Below, in pieces: positions 7,009 through 7,075 of a stretch of 7,075 bases of DNA. Position numbers and translations under genes: made by a program. The notes beneath the pieces are model-generated. The model worked only from the letters and a program-made list of their open reading frames with translations. It was not told where the DNA came from and ran no database searches. The stretch spans positions 1 through 7,075 of the forward strand of contig JAPPDO010000416.1 in the NCBI GenBank assembly GCA_028821635.1, in the 5' to 3' direction. The DNA is from Ekhidna sp. (GTDB lineage Bacteria; Bacteroidota; Bacteroidia; Cytophagales; Cyclobacteriaceae). Every line of letters begins with the position of its first letter. Positions within the stretch are counted from its first letter, which is position 1.

Positions 7009-7075
7009 AGCCATAATTAATATTTATATAGTTAATCCGATCGCCAAGCCACAGACTACAAATTTTTCGCAGATA

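Larger units (their letters stand above)
6858..7075. other. AT-rich non-coding region after the adaptor gene
   Basis: No convincing gene is seen. The longest item starting with ATG on the plus strand (6897) is only 10 codons. A small hairpin, CAAAG-AAA-CTTTG, lies at 6907-6919 without a T-tract. A minus-strand frame entering from the right edge could be the end of another gene (residues ...FVVCGLAIGLTI), but the evidence is too thin to call. The stretch contains the weak terminator-like element and promoter candidate listed separately. Confidence 0.6.

Overview
The window looks like chromosomal DNA from a member of the Bacteroidota, probably a Cytophagales-like marine or soil lineage. The pointers are moderate to low GC, few recognisable Shine-Dalgarno sequences, a TAnnTTTG-type -7 promoter element near the right end, Bacteroidota-style TolC and periplasmic adaptor proteins, and what appears to be the tail of a type IX secretion C-terminal sorting domain at the extreme left. 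The taxon is an inference from style, not from a marker gene.

Layout, left to right. Bases 1-55 hold a probable C-terminal fragment of a plus-strand secreted protein. Bases 56-278 are a convergent intergenic region that carries a degenerate 21-bp tandem repeat of about four copies. Bases 279-2579 (minus) encode a 12-helix RND/MMPL-type exporter. It diverges from thyA (2550-3344, plus), and the two 5' ends overlap if the only available ATG of the exporter is used. After a 46-bp gap come sdaAB (3391-4068), a TolC-family outer membrane channel (4070-5506) and an HlyD/MacA-type periplasmic adaptor (5532-6857), all plus strand. The sdaAB-TolC gap is 1 bp and the TolC-adaptor gap is 25 bp, so these three are probably co-transcribed. 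Bases 6858-7075 are AT-rich and without a convincing gene; they hold a weak terminator-like element and a candidate promoter directed out of the window.

How the parts fit. ThyA makes dTMP from dUMP using methylene-tetrahydrofolate. SdaAB is the beta half of the iron-sulfur L-serine dehydratase; its Fe-S alpha partner is not in the window. TolC and the adaptor are two of the three parts of a trans-envelope efflux pump. The inner-membrane pump (ABC or RND) is not encoded beside them. The divergent MMPL protein is of a type that normally works without an adaptor or TolC and should not be assumed to be their partner.

These are ordinary, well-known gene families, and I do not see a new defence, mobile or CRISPR-like system here. 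The most unusual local features are the 21-bp repeat array next to the first stop codon, the divergent start overlap between the exporter and thyA, the orphan two-component pump locus joined to an orphan SdaAB subunit, and a short repeat that could give alternative hairpins between thyA and sdaAB.
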